Positions 45,862-55,992 of a DNA stretch of 64,000 nt are shown piece after piece. The notes under the pieces are model-generated. The model did no database searches. It had not been told where the DNA came from and was given only the letters and a program-made list of their open reading frames with translations. The position numbers and the translations under genes were made by a program. Origin of the DNA: Providencia burhodogranariea DSM 19968 (GTDB lineage: Bacteria > Pseudomonadota > Gammaproteobacteria > Enterobacterales > Enterobacteriaceae); assembly GCF_000314855.2 (NCBI RefSeq), contig NZ_KB233222.1, positions 1,617,369 to 1,681,368 of the forward strand. The letters run 5' to 3'. How positions within the stretch are numbered: position 1 is the first letter of the stretch; each line of letters begins with the position of its first letter.

Positions 45862-47136
45862 CTATTTCCAGTTGATCAAACAGTCGTTTTTCTTACCACG
45901 ACGAATCAAGGTGAAACGACCAAATAAGCGGTCTGCATCATTAAATATATACATTGGCTCAGTTTGTTTTTGGCCATTAACTGAGACAGCATTGGAGCTA
46001 ATCGCTGTTCTAGCTTGACCACGAGAAGGCGTTAATTCTGAATCAACGAGTGCTTGTTGCAAATCAGCACCATCTTCAAGTGTGATAGATGGCATGCCAT
46101 CTTGTGCCAATTGCTCGAAATCTTCTGCTGTTAAATCACCCACAGCTCCTGAAAATAAACTCTCAGTTATACGGCGCGCTGCAGCCAAACCTACATCGCC
46201 ATGGACTAATCGAGTGACATTTTCTGCTAATACATATTGGGCACGTGGCGCTTTACCACTATTTTTATCTTCTTCTTCAAGTGCATCAATCTCACTTAAT
46301 TCCATGAAAGTAAAGAATTTTAAGAAGCGATAGACATCCGCATCCGCAGTATTGATCCAGAATTGATAGAATTTATATGGGCTGGTTTTCTTAGGATCAA
46401 GCCATACAGCACCACCTTCTGTTTTACCAAATTTAGTTCCATCTGATTTAGTGATTAGAGGAACTGTCAGACCAAAAACTTGGTTTTGATGTAAACGACG
46501 AGTAAGGTCAATACCTGATGTAATGTTACCCCATTGGTCTGAACCACCAATTTGTAATGCAACACCATACTCTTTATTCAGATTCGCAAAGTCGTAGCCT
46601 TGCAGTAGGTTGTAAGCAAATTCAGTAAAAGAGATACCAACATCATCACGATTCAGACGCTGTTTGACTGCTTCTTTATTGATCATCTGGTTAACAGAAA
46701 AATGCTTACCAATATCACGTAAGAAAGTTAGCACATCCATTTTTCCAAACCAATCATAGTTATTGGCAAGTGCTGCGCTATTATTGCCACAATCAAAACT
46801 TAAGAAAGGAGAAACTTGGTTACGGATTTTATCTACCCACTCTTGGACGGTCTCTGCGGTATTTAATTTACGCTCAGAGGCTTTAAAACTCGGGTCACCA
46901 ATTAGACCCGTTGCGCCACCGACCAACGCCACGGGCTTATGCCCGGCTAGTTGGAATCGTTTTAAACACAGCAAGGGAACCAGATGGCCCAAATGCAAGC
47001 TATCGGCGGTAGGGTCGAAGCCACAATAGAGAGAGATTGGGCCCTGCGCCAGTCTCTCTGCTAACGCATCCTCGTCCGTTACCTGGGCAACGAGGCCCCG
47101 CTCTTGCAATTGTTTAATCAGGTTATTGCTAGACAT
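45862..47136 (-). CDS. tyrS: Tyrosyl-tRNA synthetase
   Basis: 424 residues from the ATG at 47136 (GGAG seven bases upstream), the same length as E. coli TyrS. An ATG 12 bases earlier is less well placed. Class I synthetase: the HIGH-like HLGH (about residue 45-48), and the KMSKS-like KFGKT (about 234-238), with an S4 RNA-binding domain at the C terminus ending LIRRGKKN. It charges tRNA-Tyr. It lies in the conserved pdxH-tyrS-pdxY order. Confidence 0.97.
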   Translation of the reverse strand: MSSNNLIKQLQERGLVAQVTDEDALAERLAQGPISLYCGFDPTADSLHLGHLVPLLCLKRFQLAGHKPVALVGGATGLIGDPSFKASERKLNTAETVQEWVDKIRNQVSPFLSFDCGNNSAALANNYDWFGKMDVLTFLRDIGKHFSVNQMINKEAVKQRLNRDDVGISFTEFAYNLLQGYDFANLNKEYGVALQIGGSDQWGNITSGIDLTRRLHQNQVFGLTVPLITKSDGTKFGKTEGGAVWLDPKKTSPYKFYQFWINTADADVYRFLKFFTFMELSEIDALEEEDKNSGKAPRAQYVLAENVTRLVHGDVGLAAARRITESLFSGAVGDLTAEDFEQLAQDGMPSITLEDGADLQQALVDSELTPSRGQARTAISSNAVSVNGQKQTEPMYIFNDADRLFGRFTLIRRGKKNDCLINWK

Positions 47137-47294
47137 CAATGACTCCATCGGTTGAATTTTGTCTATCTATTTTAATTAAATACCCCACGGTTTAAATCTT
47201 GACTCAAACCGTGTAAGTGTAGCTTGTCAGTTTTCGTAAACGAAGCTATAGCATAAAGCCCATAGCTTTTAAGTGCCAGCTAAAAAATACATTA

Positions 47295-47951
47295 TTACGG
47301 TGCTAATCTATCAATTTTCCAACCATTTTCTTCCCGTTGGTAGAGGAACCGGTCATGTAATCGATTCGCGCCCCCTTGCCAAAATTCCACACTATTAAAT
47401 ACCACACGAAAACCACCCCAGAAACTTGGTAGTGGAACCTCTCCGTTTTGGAATTTTTGTTTTAACTCCAAGAATTTACCTTCCAAAATACTGCGAGCTG
47501 ATATTTTAGATGATTGTTGAGATGCCCATGCCGCAATTTGACTATCTTTTGGGCGACTGTGAAAATATTTTATCACTTCAATAGGATTTAATCGTTCAGC
47601 GACACCAAGGAAATTAACTTGACGTTCTAATGGATACCATGGGAAATGCAGGCTAATTTTATTATTTTGCCCCAAATGCTGAGCCTTACGACTACCCATA
47701 TTAGTGTAAAAAATCAAACCTTTTTCATCGAAATGTTTTAACAATACGATTCGTTGATAGGGTTGACCAGTTTCATCCACTGTTGCCACACACATTGCCG
47801 TCGGGTCACTTAAATTTGCTTCGCAAGCTTGCTTCATCCATAACTCAAATAACTGTAATGGATCAGACGTTAAGTCAGTACGCCTTAAACCACCCTTCGT
47901 ATATTCACGGCGTAGAGCCGCTAAATCTACTTTTTGTGCGTCGTTCATCAT
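47295..47951 (-). CDS. pdxH: Pyridoxamine/pyridoxine 5'-phosphate oxidase PdxH
   Basis: 218 residues (E. coli 218). It is an FMN-binding split-barrel protein, with [24 protein letters not shown] near residue 67 as the FMN/substrate segment and [31 protein letters not shown] near the C terminus as the substrate-binding region. It oxidises pyridoxine or pyridoxamine phosphate to pyridoxal phosphate. AGGAAA precedes two adjacent ATGs (47951 and 47948). It starts four bases after the anmK stop, so the genes are probably co-transcribed. Confidence 0.96.
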   Translation of the reverse strand: MMNDAQKVDLAALRREYTKGGLRRTDLTSDPLQLFELWMKQACEANLSDPTAMCVATVDETGQPYQRIVLLKHFDEKGLIFYTNMGSRKAQHLGQNNKISLHFPWYPLERQVNFLGVAERLNPIEVIKYFHSRPKDSQIAAWASQQSSKISARSILEGKFLELKQKFQNGEVPLPSFWGGFRVVFNSVEFWQGGANRLHDRFLYQREENGWKIDRLAP

Positions 47952-47955
47952 TTTC

Positions 47956-49104
47956 CTATTCCCTTAACGCCTTAACGCAATTATTTTCATCAGTATTCGC
48001 AGGATAAATGGCACCAAGCACAGTCTCACGAGTCGCGCCAGTTACAGATGCAAGATTACCGGATAAATTAGCTATTGTACGTGCAGCAAGCCATGCGAAA
48101 GCAAGTGCTTCCATATCATCACCACTTAAACCATATTTATCACTAGACCCGACTTCTGTTCCAGGAAGTAAAGCAGCCAATCGTTGCATCAGAAATATAT
48201 TTCTTGCACCACCACCACAAACAATTAAACGTTCACAACCGCCACAAAGCAAGATTTGTTCTACTATCGAAGCTGCCGTTAATTCACATAATGTTGCTTG
48301 AATATCTTGTGCGGGAAGATTTTTAAAGTCAGACAAGTACCTGTCTAACCATTGCATATTAAAATATTCACGACCTGTGCTTTTTGGCGCTGAACGCCTA
48401 AAATAAGGATCGCATAACATCGCTTTTAACAATGCCTGATTTACTGTGCCTGTGCTCGCCCAATTACCATCTTCATCATAAGCACATTGTTTATGTCGCC
48501 ATATCCATGTATCCATCAACATATTCCCTGGCCCAGTGTCATAACCTTTAACATAAGCGCCAGGAAGTAAAGCTGTTATATTTGCGATTCCACCGATGTT
48601 TAATATAATTCTTTTTTCAGTAGCGTGCCCAAGAACTGCTAAATGAAATGCAGGTACAAGTGGTGCGCCTTGTCCTCCATAAGCCATATCTCTGCGCCTG
48701 AAATCACCAACAGTTGTAATTCCTGTCAATGCTGCAACTCGGTTGTTGTCACCAAGTTGAATCGTAAACGGTTGTTCACCATCAGGTTCATGCCAAACAG
48801 TCTGCCCATGACAACCAATCGCAATGATATCTTTCACTGGTATACCAGTATCAGCAAGCAATCGATTAATTGCTTGTGCGTAAAGCGTTCCTAATTCACG
48901 ATCAATTTTACCAATTTCGGACAATGTGGTTTCTTGCCCTTGGCAAATATTGAGAATCCTTTTTTTTAATTCATTAGGAAAAGCAACACTAATACTAAAT
49001 TGCTCAGCAACAAATTTATTGCTAATCGCAGCGAGAACAACATCGACTCCGTCTAAACTGGTTCCTGACATAACCCCTATATAACGACCCGACTTTATCA
49101 TCAT
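47956..49104 (-). CDS. anmK: Anhydro-N-acetylmuramic acid kinase AnmK
   Basis: 382 residues. The sugar kinase/actin-like fold has [14 protein letters not shown] at the N terminus (about residues 10-23), [33 protein letters not shown] and VCGGGARN. It phosphorylates and hydrolyses 1,6-anhydroMurNAc to MurNAc-6-phosphate in cell-wall recycling, which links to MppA in this window. GAAGGAAC lies before the start. It is the first gene of the anmK-pdxH pair; in E. coli the two are also neighbours. Confidence 0.96.
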   Translation of the reverse strand: MMIKSGRYIGVMSGTSLDGVDVVLAAISNKFVAEQFSISVAFPNELKKRILNICQGQETTLSEIGKIDRELGTLYAQAINRLLADTGIPVKDIIAIGCHGQTVWHEPDGEQPFTIQLGDNNRVAALTGITTVGDFRRRDMAYGGQGAPLVPAFHLAVLGHATEKRIILNIGGIANITALLPGAYVKGYDTGPGNMLMDTWIWRHKQCAYDEDGNWASTGTVNQALLKAMLCDPYFRRSAPKSTGREYFNMQWLDRYLSDFKNLPAQDIQATLCELTAASIVEQILLCGGCERLIVCGGGARNIFLMQRLAALLPGTEVGSSDKYGLSGDDMEALAFAWLAARTIANLSGNLASVTGATRETVLGAIYPANTDENNCVKALRE

Positions 49105-49291
49105 TATTGTTCCTTCAGATTACATAACGATTTTGTGATTTTGAGCATCAGAAGATTGTGCTTTCATCTCGAATTTTGTCAACTTCGTATTATGATTTCT
49201 CGGGCTAACTCGCAGGAAATAAAAATAGATCTCAAAACAATAGAATTTTCAGTCTAAAATATAGACAAACAACATTTTTGACACGAATCAA

Positions 49292-49339
49292 AACCTAACG
49301 TGGTAATTATAATTTATAGTATAATTACCACGTTAGGTT
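49292..49339. repeat. Perfect 20-bp inverted repeat
   Basis: Arms 49292-49311 (AACCTAACGTGGTAATTATA) and 49320-49339 are exact reverse complements around an 8-base centre. It lies between divergent genes, so it is not a gene terminator for either. Flanks are A/T-rich on both sides, so it could stop transcription in either direction or be a small mobile-element relic. Confidence 0.7.
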
Positions 49340-49491
49340 ATTTAAAATTAAGAAGGGATTCGGAAATCAAAAAATACTTTTGTGCGATCTGTATCAATTG
49401 ATGATTATCTCGTAAATTTACTTAAGGTTAGAGTTTAACAAAGTGTGCTTTACTATATGGAATATTTCTTACTTTGAGATATTTTACCTAG

Positions 49492-49508
49492 TGTTTACGC
49501 TATGTTTA
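49492..49508 (+). promoter_or_regulatory. PhoP box upstream of slyB
   Basis: TGTTTA-CGCTA-TGTTTA is the exact PhoP direct repeat with a 5-base spacer, 129 bases before the slyB ATG. A -10-like TAGTCT/CTAATA lies 12-16 bases downstream. slyB is a known PhoP target in E. coli and Salmonella. Confidence 0.85.
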
Positions 49509-49636
49509 AATCAGAATCAGTAGTCTAATACCCGTTTTAAACTGTGCATAGTTTAAAAATCATTTTGTGATTATGGTTAAAACAATTATCCAATGCTATG
49601 TTAGTGCCACAGACTGCAAGTCTCAGAGGAGTAATT

Positions 49637-50104
49637 ATGCTTAAGAAAGTTTTTGTCGGTGTTGTAGCAGTCGTTTTATTATCTGGCTGTGTCAATACCA
49701 GTACACTTTCTGGTGATACTATTTCAGCTAGCGATGCGAAACAAGTACAAACCGTTACTTACGGTACTATACTGAATGCTCGCCCTGTTACTATCCAAGC
49801 TGGTAACGATGAAAATGTTATCGGTGCAATCGGTGGTGCAGTATTAGGGGGTCTACTAGGTAACACTGTCGGCGGTGGTACTGGTAAAACTCTTGCAACG
49901 GCTGCTGGTGCTATTGCCGGTGGTTTGGCGGGGCAAGAAGCTCAAAGTGCGCTGAATAAGAGCCAAGGTGTACAACTAGAAATTCGTCTTGATAGCGGCA
50001 AAAATATTGTCGTCGTTCAAAAACAAGATCCAAGTGCTTTCCGTTCAGGTCAGCGCGTAATGATTGCGAATAGTGGTGGCACAGTAACTGTTTCCCCACG
50101 ATAG
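49637..50104 (+). CDS. slyB: Outer-membrane lipoprotein SlyB
   Basis: 155 residues from the ATG at 49637 (AGGAG upstream), the E. coli length; a longer frame from 49598 is not needed. Lipoprotein signal MLKKVFVGVVAVVLLSGC, then a glycine-zipper region IGAIGGAVLGGLLGNTVGGGTGKTLATAAGAIAGGLAGQ near residues 67-100 that inserts in or spans the membrane, and a beta-rich C-terminal part. SlyB stabilises the outer membrane in low-Mg2+/PhoP conditions. A terminator at 50115 follows. Confidence 0.95.
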   Translation: MLKKVFVGVVAVVLLSGCVNTSTLSGDTISASDAKQVQTVTYGTILNARPVTIQAGNDENVIGAIGGAVLGGLLGNTVGGGTGKTLATAAGAIAGGLAGQEAQSALNKSQGVQLEIRLDSGKNIVVVQKQDPSAFRSGQRVMIANSGGTVTVSPR

Positions 50105-50114
50105 TATTAGAGTA

Positions 50115-50152
50115 TGTTCACCGGTGGTATCCCCGGTGAACATATCTTTTTT
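50115..50152 (+). terminator. Intrinsic terminator of slyB
   Basis: TGTTCACCGG pairs with CCGGTGAACA (50115-50124 and 50133-50142), then TATCTTTTTT. Confidence 0.9.
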
Positions 50153-50588
50153 AATTTAGGCTAAATAATGCCAGTTATGAATTATATCAATTTATTTATC
50201 AATACCTCATATGACTCAAATATTTCCATCTATTTTACAAACTTTATACTAACTTCAATATTAATGAATAATTGAAAATCCGTGGGAAACTAGGCGAATA
50301 TCAACCATTGCCCTATTTTGATTATTATTTCGAACTGTATTTTTTCCACTTATTAAAAAACAGTTAATTTAATGATGTCATGTTTTCATTTGATTTCAAA
50401 GCTATAATATTATGATTAACTATTATCACTAATAAACCAGTTAAACTTAAGTAAATTTAACACTAATAATAAACTCAGTTGATAATTGAATTTCAACTTA
50501 ATTGATTCATCCATAACAATCAGAAAAAATCATTTGTTATATAAATAATTAAAGTTTGAATAATAAACTAAGATTATTGATAAATTAA
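50153..50588. other. Intergenic gap between slyB and slyA
   Basis: AT-rich spacer between the slyB terminator and the convergent slyA stop. No ORF with a start site and no clear site was seen. Confidence 0.4.
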
Positions 50589-51023
50589 TTATAAATCTCC
50601 TTGCAAACGAAAAATGTTTTTCTCTAATTTTAATAGTATCAATGAAAGTTGGCTAAGTTCATCTTGTGTTATATTTTCCAATATTTCTTGGCGAGTATTA
50701 TCAATAACTGCATCAACAGTTTTGATAAAAGGCTCAGATTCATCAGTCAGCTTTATTCTTTTAGCTCGCCTATCATTTACACAAGTATGACGTGAGATCA
50801 GTTTTTTTTCTTCTAACTGATCTAGTGTTCTTACTAACGATGGCTGTTCAATACCAATAGCCTTTGCAAGCTGAATCTGAGACTGCTCCGGCGGTAATTG
50901 ACTTATATTATGTAACGTTATCCAATGTGTTTGAGTTAACTTAAGTGGTTTCAGACGATGATCAATCAATGACCTCCACATCCGCACAACTCGTGATAAA
51001 TCGGTTCCTATTTGTGACTCCAA
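50589..51023 (-). CDS. slyA: MarR-family regulator SlyA
   Basis: 144 residues (SlyA 144-146). The winged-helix domain reads [61 protein letters not shown] with the recognition helix [12 protein letters not shown], followed by a wing with the conserved [10 protein letters not shown]. It dimerises and relieves H-NS silencing of horizontally acquired and virulence genes. The pair slyB/slyA is convergent here, as in E. coli. The wing motif and N-terminal arm are intact. Confidence 0.95.
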   Translation of the reverse strand: MESQIGTDLSRVVRMWRSLIDHRLKPLKLTQTHWITLHNISQLPPEQSQIQLAKAIGIEQPSLVRTLDQLEEKKLISRHTCVNDRRAKRIKLTDESEPFIKTVDAVIDNTRQEILENITQDELSQLSLILLKLEKNIFRLQGDL

Positions 51024-51678
51024 TGTTCCCTCCTTATTATAAAATTATCTTGCCCAATAAATAAACAAACTTTAAATTATTTTGTAAATTATATATTCAC
51101 TTCCTCTTGCTGTGACAACTAATTATTAAAATAAACCATAATAAATACCTATTTCTAGTCATCGCCAATCATTTTATTTGTGATTTCAATCACAAGTAAT
51201 ACAGATGCAATTTATATATTAAAATTGACTTTATTCACTAAGATAAACGATTAATTATCTTGTTAATAAGAATAGCCTCACTCTCCTCTCGAATCTATCT
51301 ATTTTAACCCTTATAGTAATTACAATTAACAATTAAAAATCCAATGCCAGATTAACCCTTTAAAAACAATAAAATATAGTTATTCTTAAAATTATATTCT
51401 TTTTAGTCATGTTATCTTTATTGAATCAATAATTCCAACGGAAAATTAATACCAAAATCAAATAATAGGATTGACTATAGCAAAATAATTTGACTTTAAC
51501 TAATTTATGATTTTATTATATGTAAATTAGATAACTTATCAATAAAACAAAAAACTAAGCTATTATTCATTTATACTAAAATATTTTGAAAATTCTGTAG
51601 GTCACTAGAATAATAATGTAATGATACTATTTAGTTAAACAACATCAACAACTGGGTATTTTGACGTATGATGATTAT
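51024..51678. other. 655-base AT-rich gap upstream of slyA
   Basis: Very AT-rich. I see no ORF with a credible start, no hairpin with a T run, and no recognised site. The slyA promoter should be within the first 150 bases. Confidence 0.4.
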
Positions 51679-51924
51679 TTAAAAGAGTTCTTGCTGAGTT
51701 GAGGAAATGTCGTCTTCTACATCCCTTACTATCGTTGCTCTAATATAACGCTGGCGGCATAACCGTAAAACATTGCGCTTTTGTGCGTCCGTATATTTTA
51801 GCCATTCAAAGCGCTCGTCACGAGAACGAAAACATCCGCGGCAGTAACCTTGCTCATTCGTTTGACAAATTGCACGACATGGGCTTTGAATTTCAAAAAA
51901 CTCAAGCTGTTCTATCATATTCAT
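51679..51924 (-). CDS. ydhL: YdhL, DUF1289 small Cys-rich protein
   Basis: 81 residues (E. coli YdhL 79). CRAICQTNEQGYCRGCFRSRDERFEW holds four cysteines in the C-x3-C-x7-C-x2-C pattern of DUF1289, which probably bind a metal. The end is a small basic and acidic helix. It is cytoplasmic with no known function. It is located between slyA and gloA, as in E. coli. Confidence 0.92.
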   Translation of the reverse strand: MNMIEQLEFFEIQSPCRAICQTNEQGYCRGCFRSRDERFEWLKYTDAQKRNVLRLCRQRYIRATIVRDVEDDISSTQQELF

Positions 51925-52090
51925 GCCCTCTAACTAGGATCTGGAATTGATGATATACTCCACTAACATAATTATATCTATCATTTGCCTAAAAAATAAA
52001 CCTCTTTCATTGTGTTAAATGCATTAAGCGCGTTATATTAATAACGTTAAAACGATTCAGTTTCACTCAGTTACTTTTAAGGGAGTTTAT

Positions 52091-52498
52091 ATGCGCTTAC
52101 TACATACCATGTTACGAGTAACAGACATGCAGCGTTCGATTGACTTTTATACTAAAATATTGGGAATGCGTCTTTTGCGTACTAGCGAAAACCCAGAGTA
52201 TAAATATTCATTAGCATTCGTAGGTTACAGTGACGAAAGTGAAGGTGCAGTTATTGAGCTGACCTATAACTGGGGAGTAGATAGTTACGAGTTAGGTACC
52301 GCTTATGGACATATTGCTCTGGGTGTCGACAATGTCGCTCAAACTTGTGATGATATCCGTAATGCAGGAGGTAATGTCACTCGTGAAGCAGGTCCAGTTA
52401 AAGGTGGAACAACTGTTATCGCTTTTGTCGAAGATCCTGATGGCTACAAAATTGAGTTGATTGAAAACAAAAGTGCGAGCAAAGGCTTAGGTCATTAA
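52091..52498 (+). CDS. gloA: Lactoylglutathione lyase GloA
   Basis: 135 residues, the E. coli length. The Ni2+ ligands are H5 ([11 protein letters not shown]), E56 (AVIELTYNW), H74 (YGHIALGV) and E122 (YKIELIE). The VOC double module is complete. It converts the hemithioacetal of methylglyoxal and glutathione to S-D-lactoylglutathione in the cytoplasm. ATG at 52091 with GGGAG upstream. Separated from rnt by a repeat element and a hairpin. Confidence 0.96.
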   Translation: MRLLHTMLRVTDMQRSIDFYTKILGMRLLRTSENPEYKYSLAFVGYSDESEGAVIELTYNWGVDSYELGTAYGHIALGVDNVAQTCDDIRNAGGNVTREAGPVKGGTTVIAFVEDPDGYKIELIENKSASKGLGH

Positions 52499-52506
52499 TC
52501 GAGCCA

Positions 52507-52628
52507 TATCCAATATAATTCGAGATGAGTGTGGTGGCAAAGCAGATATCGTCGGAATGTGATCACTATGTAATTCAGGCAACTAAGATAACGCCTACAA
52601 ACATACAACTCGAAGTATAGCGGGTATA
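52507..52628. repeat. ERIC-like/ACTTCAAGT-type intergenic repeat with inverted ends
   Basis: About 122 bases. The left end has TATAATTCGAGATG and the right end CATACAACTCGAAGTATAGC; the left end and the reverse complement of the right end share TAT-A-TTCGAG-TG. The inner text (GTGTGGTGGCAA, ACTATGTAATT, ATAACGCC) resembles the ERIC-like repeats of Photorhabdus and Yersinia as I remember them. Non-coding. Confidence 0.6.
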
Positions 52629-52635
52629 TTATTTT

Positions 52636-52669
52636 ATTATTTAGGCAATTTTCAGATTGCCTAAATAAT
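52636..52669. terminator. Perfect 14-bp hairpin between gloA and rnt
   Basis: ATTATTTAGGCAAT (52636-52649) pairs exactly with ATTGCCTAAATAAT (52656-52669) around a 6-base loop. The stem base is AT-rich, so it may end the gloA mRNA without a long T run. Confidence 0.55.
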
Positions 52670-52745
52670 ACATTGCGTTTACCTACAAAATTTTACTGGT
52701 TTTGGCATAATAGATACCAACCAGCAACTTTAATATGAAAGTCTA

Positions 52746-53387
52746 ATGTCTGATAAAAATAATCCTAACTCTCTGGTTAACCGCTTCAGGGGCTATTACC
52801 CTGTTGTCATTGATGTTGAAACAGGCGGATTTAACGCCAAAACAGATGGCCTACTTGAGATTGCTGCCATCACGCTGAAGATGGATAAAGATGGTTGGTT
52901 ATCTTCTGATGAAACTCTCCATTTTCATGTTGAGCCGTTCGAAGGCGCAAATTTAGAACCCACTGCCTTAGCTTTTACGGGCATTGACCCAACAAATCCT
53001 TTACGTGGTGCAGTTAGTGAATATGAAGCACTTCATGCTATTTTTAAAATGGTGCGTAAAGGTATGAAAAAGACCGATTGCAATCGTGCTATTATTGTTG
53101 CACATAATGCGACATTCGATCATAGCTTCGTTATGAATGCTGCGGAACGATCTGGCTTAAAAAGAAACCCCTTTCATCCTTTTGCTACTTTTGATACTGC
53201 AGCTTTAAGCGGACTTGTTTTCGGGCAAACGATTTTAGCCAAAGCCTGTGCTTCAGCTGGAATTCCATTCGATGGGAAGCAAGCACATGGCGCCCTATAT
53301 GATACTAACCGCACAGCTCTTCTTTTTTGTGAGCTGGTTAATAAGTGGAAAAAATTAGGTGGTTGGCCATTAGCTGAACAAGAATAA
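52746..53387 (+). CDS. rnt: Ribonuclease T
   Basis: 213 residues. DEDDh exonuclease with VIDVETGGF (Asp and Glu at about 23-25), [11 protein letters not shown] (about 119-129), and [10 protein letters not shown] near the C terminus (His and Asp). It trims 3' ends of tRNAs and other stable RNAs as a dimer. ATG at 52746. Followed by a strong terminator; lhr, which follows rnt in E. coli, is absent, and grxD is convergent. Confidence 0.96.
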   Translation: MSDKNNPNSLVNRFRGYYPVVIDVETGGFNAKTDGLLEIAAITLKMDKDGWLSSDETLHFHVEPFEGANLEPTALAFTGIDPTNPLRGAVSEYEALHAIFKMVRKGMKKTDCNRAIIVAHNATFDHSFVMNAAERSGLKRNPFHPFATFDTAALSGLVFGQTILAKACASAGIPFDGKQAHGALYDTNRTALLFCELVNKWKKLGGWPLAEQE

Positions 53388-53434
53388 TCGTTAGTATTTT
53401 TGATCTAAATAACATATTAGTCTAAAAATAAATC

Positions 53435-53475
53435 GACCCCCAGTAGTTGGACAACCAATTACTGGGGGTCTTTTT
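53435..53475 (+). terminator. Intrinsic terminator of rnt
   Basis: GACCCCCAGTAGTTGG (53435-53450) pairs with CCAATTACTGGGGGTC (53455-53470) at 15 of 16 positions, followed by TTTTT. Confidence 0.92.
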
Positions 53476-53500
53476 AATAAGAATTTATTACGAAACTAAC

Positions 53501-53848
53501 CTACTCCGCATTAGTCTCATCAGCTGGACGATGCTTGTCTGCTGTTTCTTTAATTAGCGATTGCAGTTCACCACGTTGATACATTTCCATGATGATATCG
53601 CATCCGCCAACCAATTCCCCGTCAACCCATAGCTGTGGGAATGTTGGCCAGTTAGCATATTTTGGTAACTCGGCACGGATATCAGGATTTTGCAGAATAT
53701 CGACATAAGCGAAGCGTTCACCGCAACCAGATAGAGCCTGTACTGCCTGAGCAGAAAAGCCACAGCTTGGAAGCTTTGGAGAACCTTTCATATAGAGCAG
53801 AATTGGGTTTTCTTTAATTTGGCGTTCGATTCTTTCAATTGTCGTCAT
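53501..53848 (-). CDS. grxD: Monothiol glutaredoxin GrxD
   Basis: 115 residues from the ATG at 53848 (AAGGAAG upstream), the E. coli length; a frame from 53896 adds 16 residues without a ribosome binding site. The Cys of the CGFS motif (PKLPSCGFSAQAVQ) near residue 30, with WPTFPQLWVDGELVGGCDI further on, binds glutathione and a bridging [2Fe-2S] cluster. It works in iron-sulfur cluster assembly and iron homeostasis. It is next to rnt; mepH, sodB and ydhP, which separate it from purR in E. coli, are missing here. Confidence 0.96.
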   Translation of the reverse strand: MTTIERIERQIKENPILLYMKGSPKLPSCGFSAQAVQALSGCGERFAYVDILQNPDIRAELPKYANWPTFPQLWVDGELVGGCDIIMEMYQRGELQSLIKETADKHRPADETNAE

Positions 53849-53989
53849 TTTTACTTCCTTAACATTAATATGATTAGCATATTTATTATATATCAATTGG
53901 TTAGATATAATTTAGCCCAAAAAATATACTACATAATACTACATTCCACTCTAAATACATTAATAAGTTAGGTGGTGATTTCGAATGAA

Positions 53990-54014
53990 AAAAGAGGGGG
54001 CAACCCCCTCCTTT
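53990..54014. terminator. Bidirectional intrinsic terminator
   Basis: GAGGGGG (53994-54000) pairs with CCCCCTC (54004-54010) around CAA, with AAAAA on the left and TTTT on the right, so it can stop transcription on either strand. On the reverse strand it would end a transcript coming from the ynhF side, before grxD. Confidence 0.8.
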
Positions 54015-54333
54015 TGATTTGTTACTATTGTGACTAATTTATGATTCAAGTCAAATGAATCTACTGACTTCATTTTTCTATTTTTACGTTACAGTTTAGA
54101 CATCATCGCTCGCGCACAAAACAACTCTCAAATTGCATAGCATAATAGTACAGCTGGAAAATTGTATTTGCATGTTTTACAGCTCCCTGCGATTTCTAGG
54201 GCTGATCGATATCTTGGTAAATCGGGTTTGAATCGCCAGACAACAGCTGGTAGTGGGTAACACTAAAAACAAACGACTATGTGCGTTTACTCTTGGCAAG
54301 TAAATACGAAGTAATGACACATTAGTTGCTAAT

Positions 54334-54361
54334 TTGACAAGAACCTAACAGGAGATATTAG
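54334..54361 (+). promoter_or_regulatory. Consensus-like sigma-70 promoter with no gene after it
   Basis: TTGACA (54334-54339) and TATTAG (54356-54361) are separated by 16 bases. The predicted start near 54368 precedes about 230 bases without an ORF, then the convergent ynhF. Confidence 0.45.
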
Positions 54362-54607
54362 ATTTCATATATATTTCGGTTAAGTTTAGTTATTCAAACT
54401 AATTTACTCAACGACTTATTATAAGAGTAATGTGATCTTTAAAAATAAAATTAAATCTTTCGGTCGATAGCATGCATTTATCATAGAGCTTGGTTTACTA
54501 ACGAGGCAAAGGGAGCTGATTTAATTTGCTGAAGAAAAACCACATTAATGATAAGAGCGAGCTTCTGCTCACCCTCATCTTCTTTATCTTAAATTAAACA
54601 AATAAAA

Positions 54608-54691
54608 TTAAAAAATATGTACAACTAGAGTAACGATTAAAGCTAAAGAACCACACGCAGCTAATAATCCAAATTTTAAATCTGTATCCAT
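54608..54691 (-). CDS. ynhF: Small membrane protein YnhF
   Basis: 27 residues from the ATG at 54691 (GGTGAG seven bases upstream). It starts MDTDLKFGLLAACGS and then runs as a single hydrophobic helix ending HIF. E. coli YnhF (29 residues, MSTDLKFSL...) has the same start and size and lies beside purR on the opposite strand, as here. It is a single-span inner-membrane micro-protein induced by stress in E. coli; its function is unknown. Too short for routine gene finders. Confidence 0.85.
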   Translation of the reverse strand: MDTDLKFGLLAACGSLALIVTLVVHIF

Positions 54692-54965
54692 AAGTTTCTC
54701 ACCCATACAAGAAAGAACAATTTGCCAGCAAAATAACCATAATTTGTATATAGTTATATCAGTATGACATGACAATCAACAAAAACCAGTGCCTATATCA
54801 CAGGTTATAACATCAATTATTTCTTTTGTTTTTGCGCTAGATCAGACAAAATTCATAACAAATCGCTAAATTATTGCCAGCTAAGGCTCAATGCCTCAAT
54901 ATGTTGGTAATTTTTAACAAGAATTCATAACAAGACCGGTTATTGGTCAGGAGTTTTTTTCCCCC

Positions 54966-55991
54966 ATGGCAACGATTAAAGATGTGGCAAAGCGCGCTGG
55001 CGTTTCAACCACAACCGTATCCCATGTAATTAACAAAACGCGCTTCGTAGCCGATGATACTAAGGCTGCTGTTTGGGCTGCGATAAAAGAACTCAATTAT
55101 TCACCAAGTGCAGTTGCACGTAGTTTGAAAGTCAATCATACCAAATCGATTGGTTTACTAGCGACATCAAGTGAAGCGCCTTATTTTGCCGAAGTCATTG
55201 AGTCCGTAGAAAATAGCTGTTATGAGAAAGGCTATACACTAATTTTATGTAATTCTCATAATAACATAGGTAAACAACAAGCTTATTTACAGATGCTTGC
55301 CCAAAAACGGGTTGATGGTCTGCTAGTCATGTGCTCTGAATACCCAGAAAAATTGATTAGTATGTTAGAAGACTACCGTAATATTCCAATGGTTGTTATG
55401 GATTGGGGAACTTCACGTGGTGATTTTACCGATAGCATTATTGATAACTCCTTCCATGGTGGTTACCTTGCAGGCCGTTACTTAATTGATCGCGGCCATC
55501 GAGATATCGGTATCATTCCGGGGTCACTAGAACGAAATACAGGGATTGGCCGATTGACTGGCTTTCAAAAAGCCATGGAAGAAGCAAAAATCACATTACC
55601 CAAAGAATGGATTGTTCAAGGCGATTTTGAACCTGAGTCTGGCTATAAAGCCATGATGCAAATTTTGAATAATAAACAAAAGCCTACAGCTGTATTCTGT
55701 GGTGGAGATATTATGGCCATGGGCGCTATTTGTGCCGCCGATGAAATGGGCCTGCGTGTTCCCCAAGATATTTCGATCATTGGTTATGATAATGTTCGTA
55801 ATGCACGTTACTTCACACCGGCTTTAACAACGATTCATCAGCCTAAAGAACGCTTAGGCCAGATGGCATTCACTATGCTACTTGACCGAATTGTTAACAA
55901 GCGTGAAGATGCACAAACAATTGAAGTACATCCACGTTTAGTTGAACGGCGCTCAGTCGCTGATGGGCCATTCATCGATTATCGTCGCTAA
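54966..55991 (+). CDS. purR: Purine repressor PurR
   Basis: 341 residues, the E. coli length. The N-terminal LacI HTH is [27 protein letters not shown] with the hinge helix [10 protein letters not shown], followed by the periplasmic-binding-like domain that binds hypoxanthine or guanine. It represses purine biosynthesis genes. ATG at 54966. punR and punC follow, with punR ending two bases after the purR stop on the other strand. No PurR operator was recognised upstream by eye. Confidence 0.96.
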   Translation: MATIKDVAKRAGVSTTTVSHVINKTRFVADDTKAAVWAAIKELNYSPSAVARSLKVNHTKSIGLLATSSEAPYFAEVIESVENSCYEKGYTLILCNSHNNIGKQQAYLQMLAQKRVDGLLVMCSEYPEKLISMLEDYRNIPMVVMDWGTSRGDFTDSIIDNSFHGGYLAGRYLIDRGHRDIGIIPGSLERNTGIGRLTGFQKAMEEAKITLPKEWIVQGDFEPESGYKAMMQILNNKQKPTAVFCGGDIMAMGAICAADEMGLRVPQDISIIGYDNVRNARYFTPALTTIHQPKERLGQMAFTMLLDRIVNKREDAQTIEVHPRLVERRSVADGPFIDYRR

Positions 55992-55992
55992 C

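Larger units (their letters stand above)
49105..49636. other. Divergent region of anmK and slyB
   Basis: Contains a perfect 20-bp inverted repeat (49292-49339) and a PhoP box (49492-49508). No ORF. Confidence 0.6.
53849..54965. other. 1.1-kb gap where mepH, sodB and ydhP lie in E. coli
   Basis: Holds a terminator-like hairpin at 53990-54014, a consensus promoter at 54334-54361 and ynhF at 54608-54691. No sodB or ydhP remnants were recognised. The region 54368-54600 has no ORF and could be a small RNA. Confidence 0.5.
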
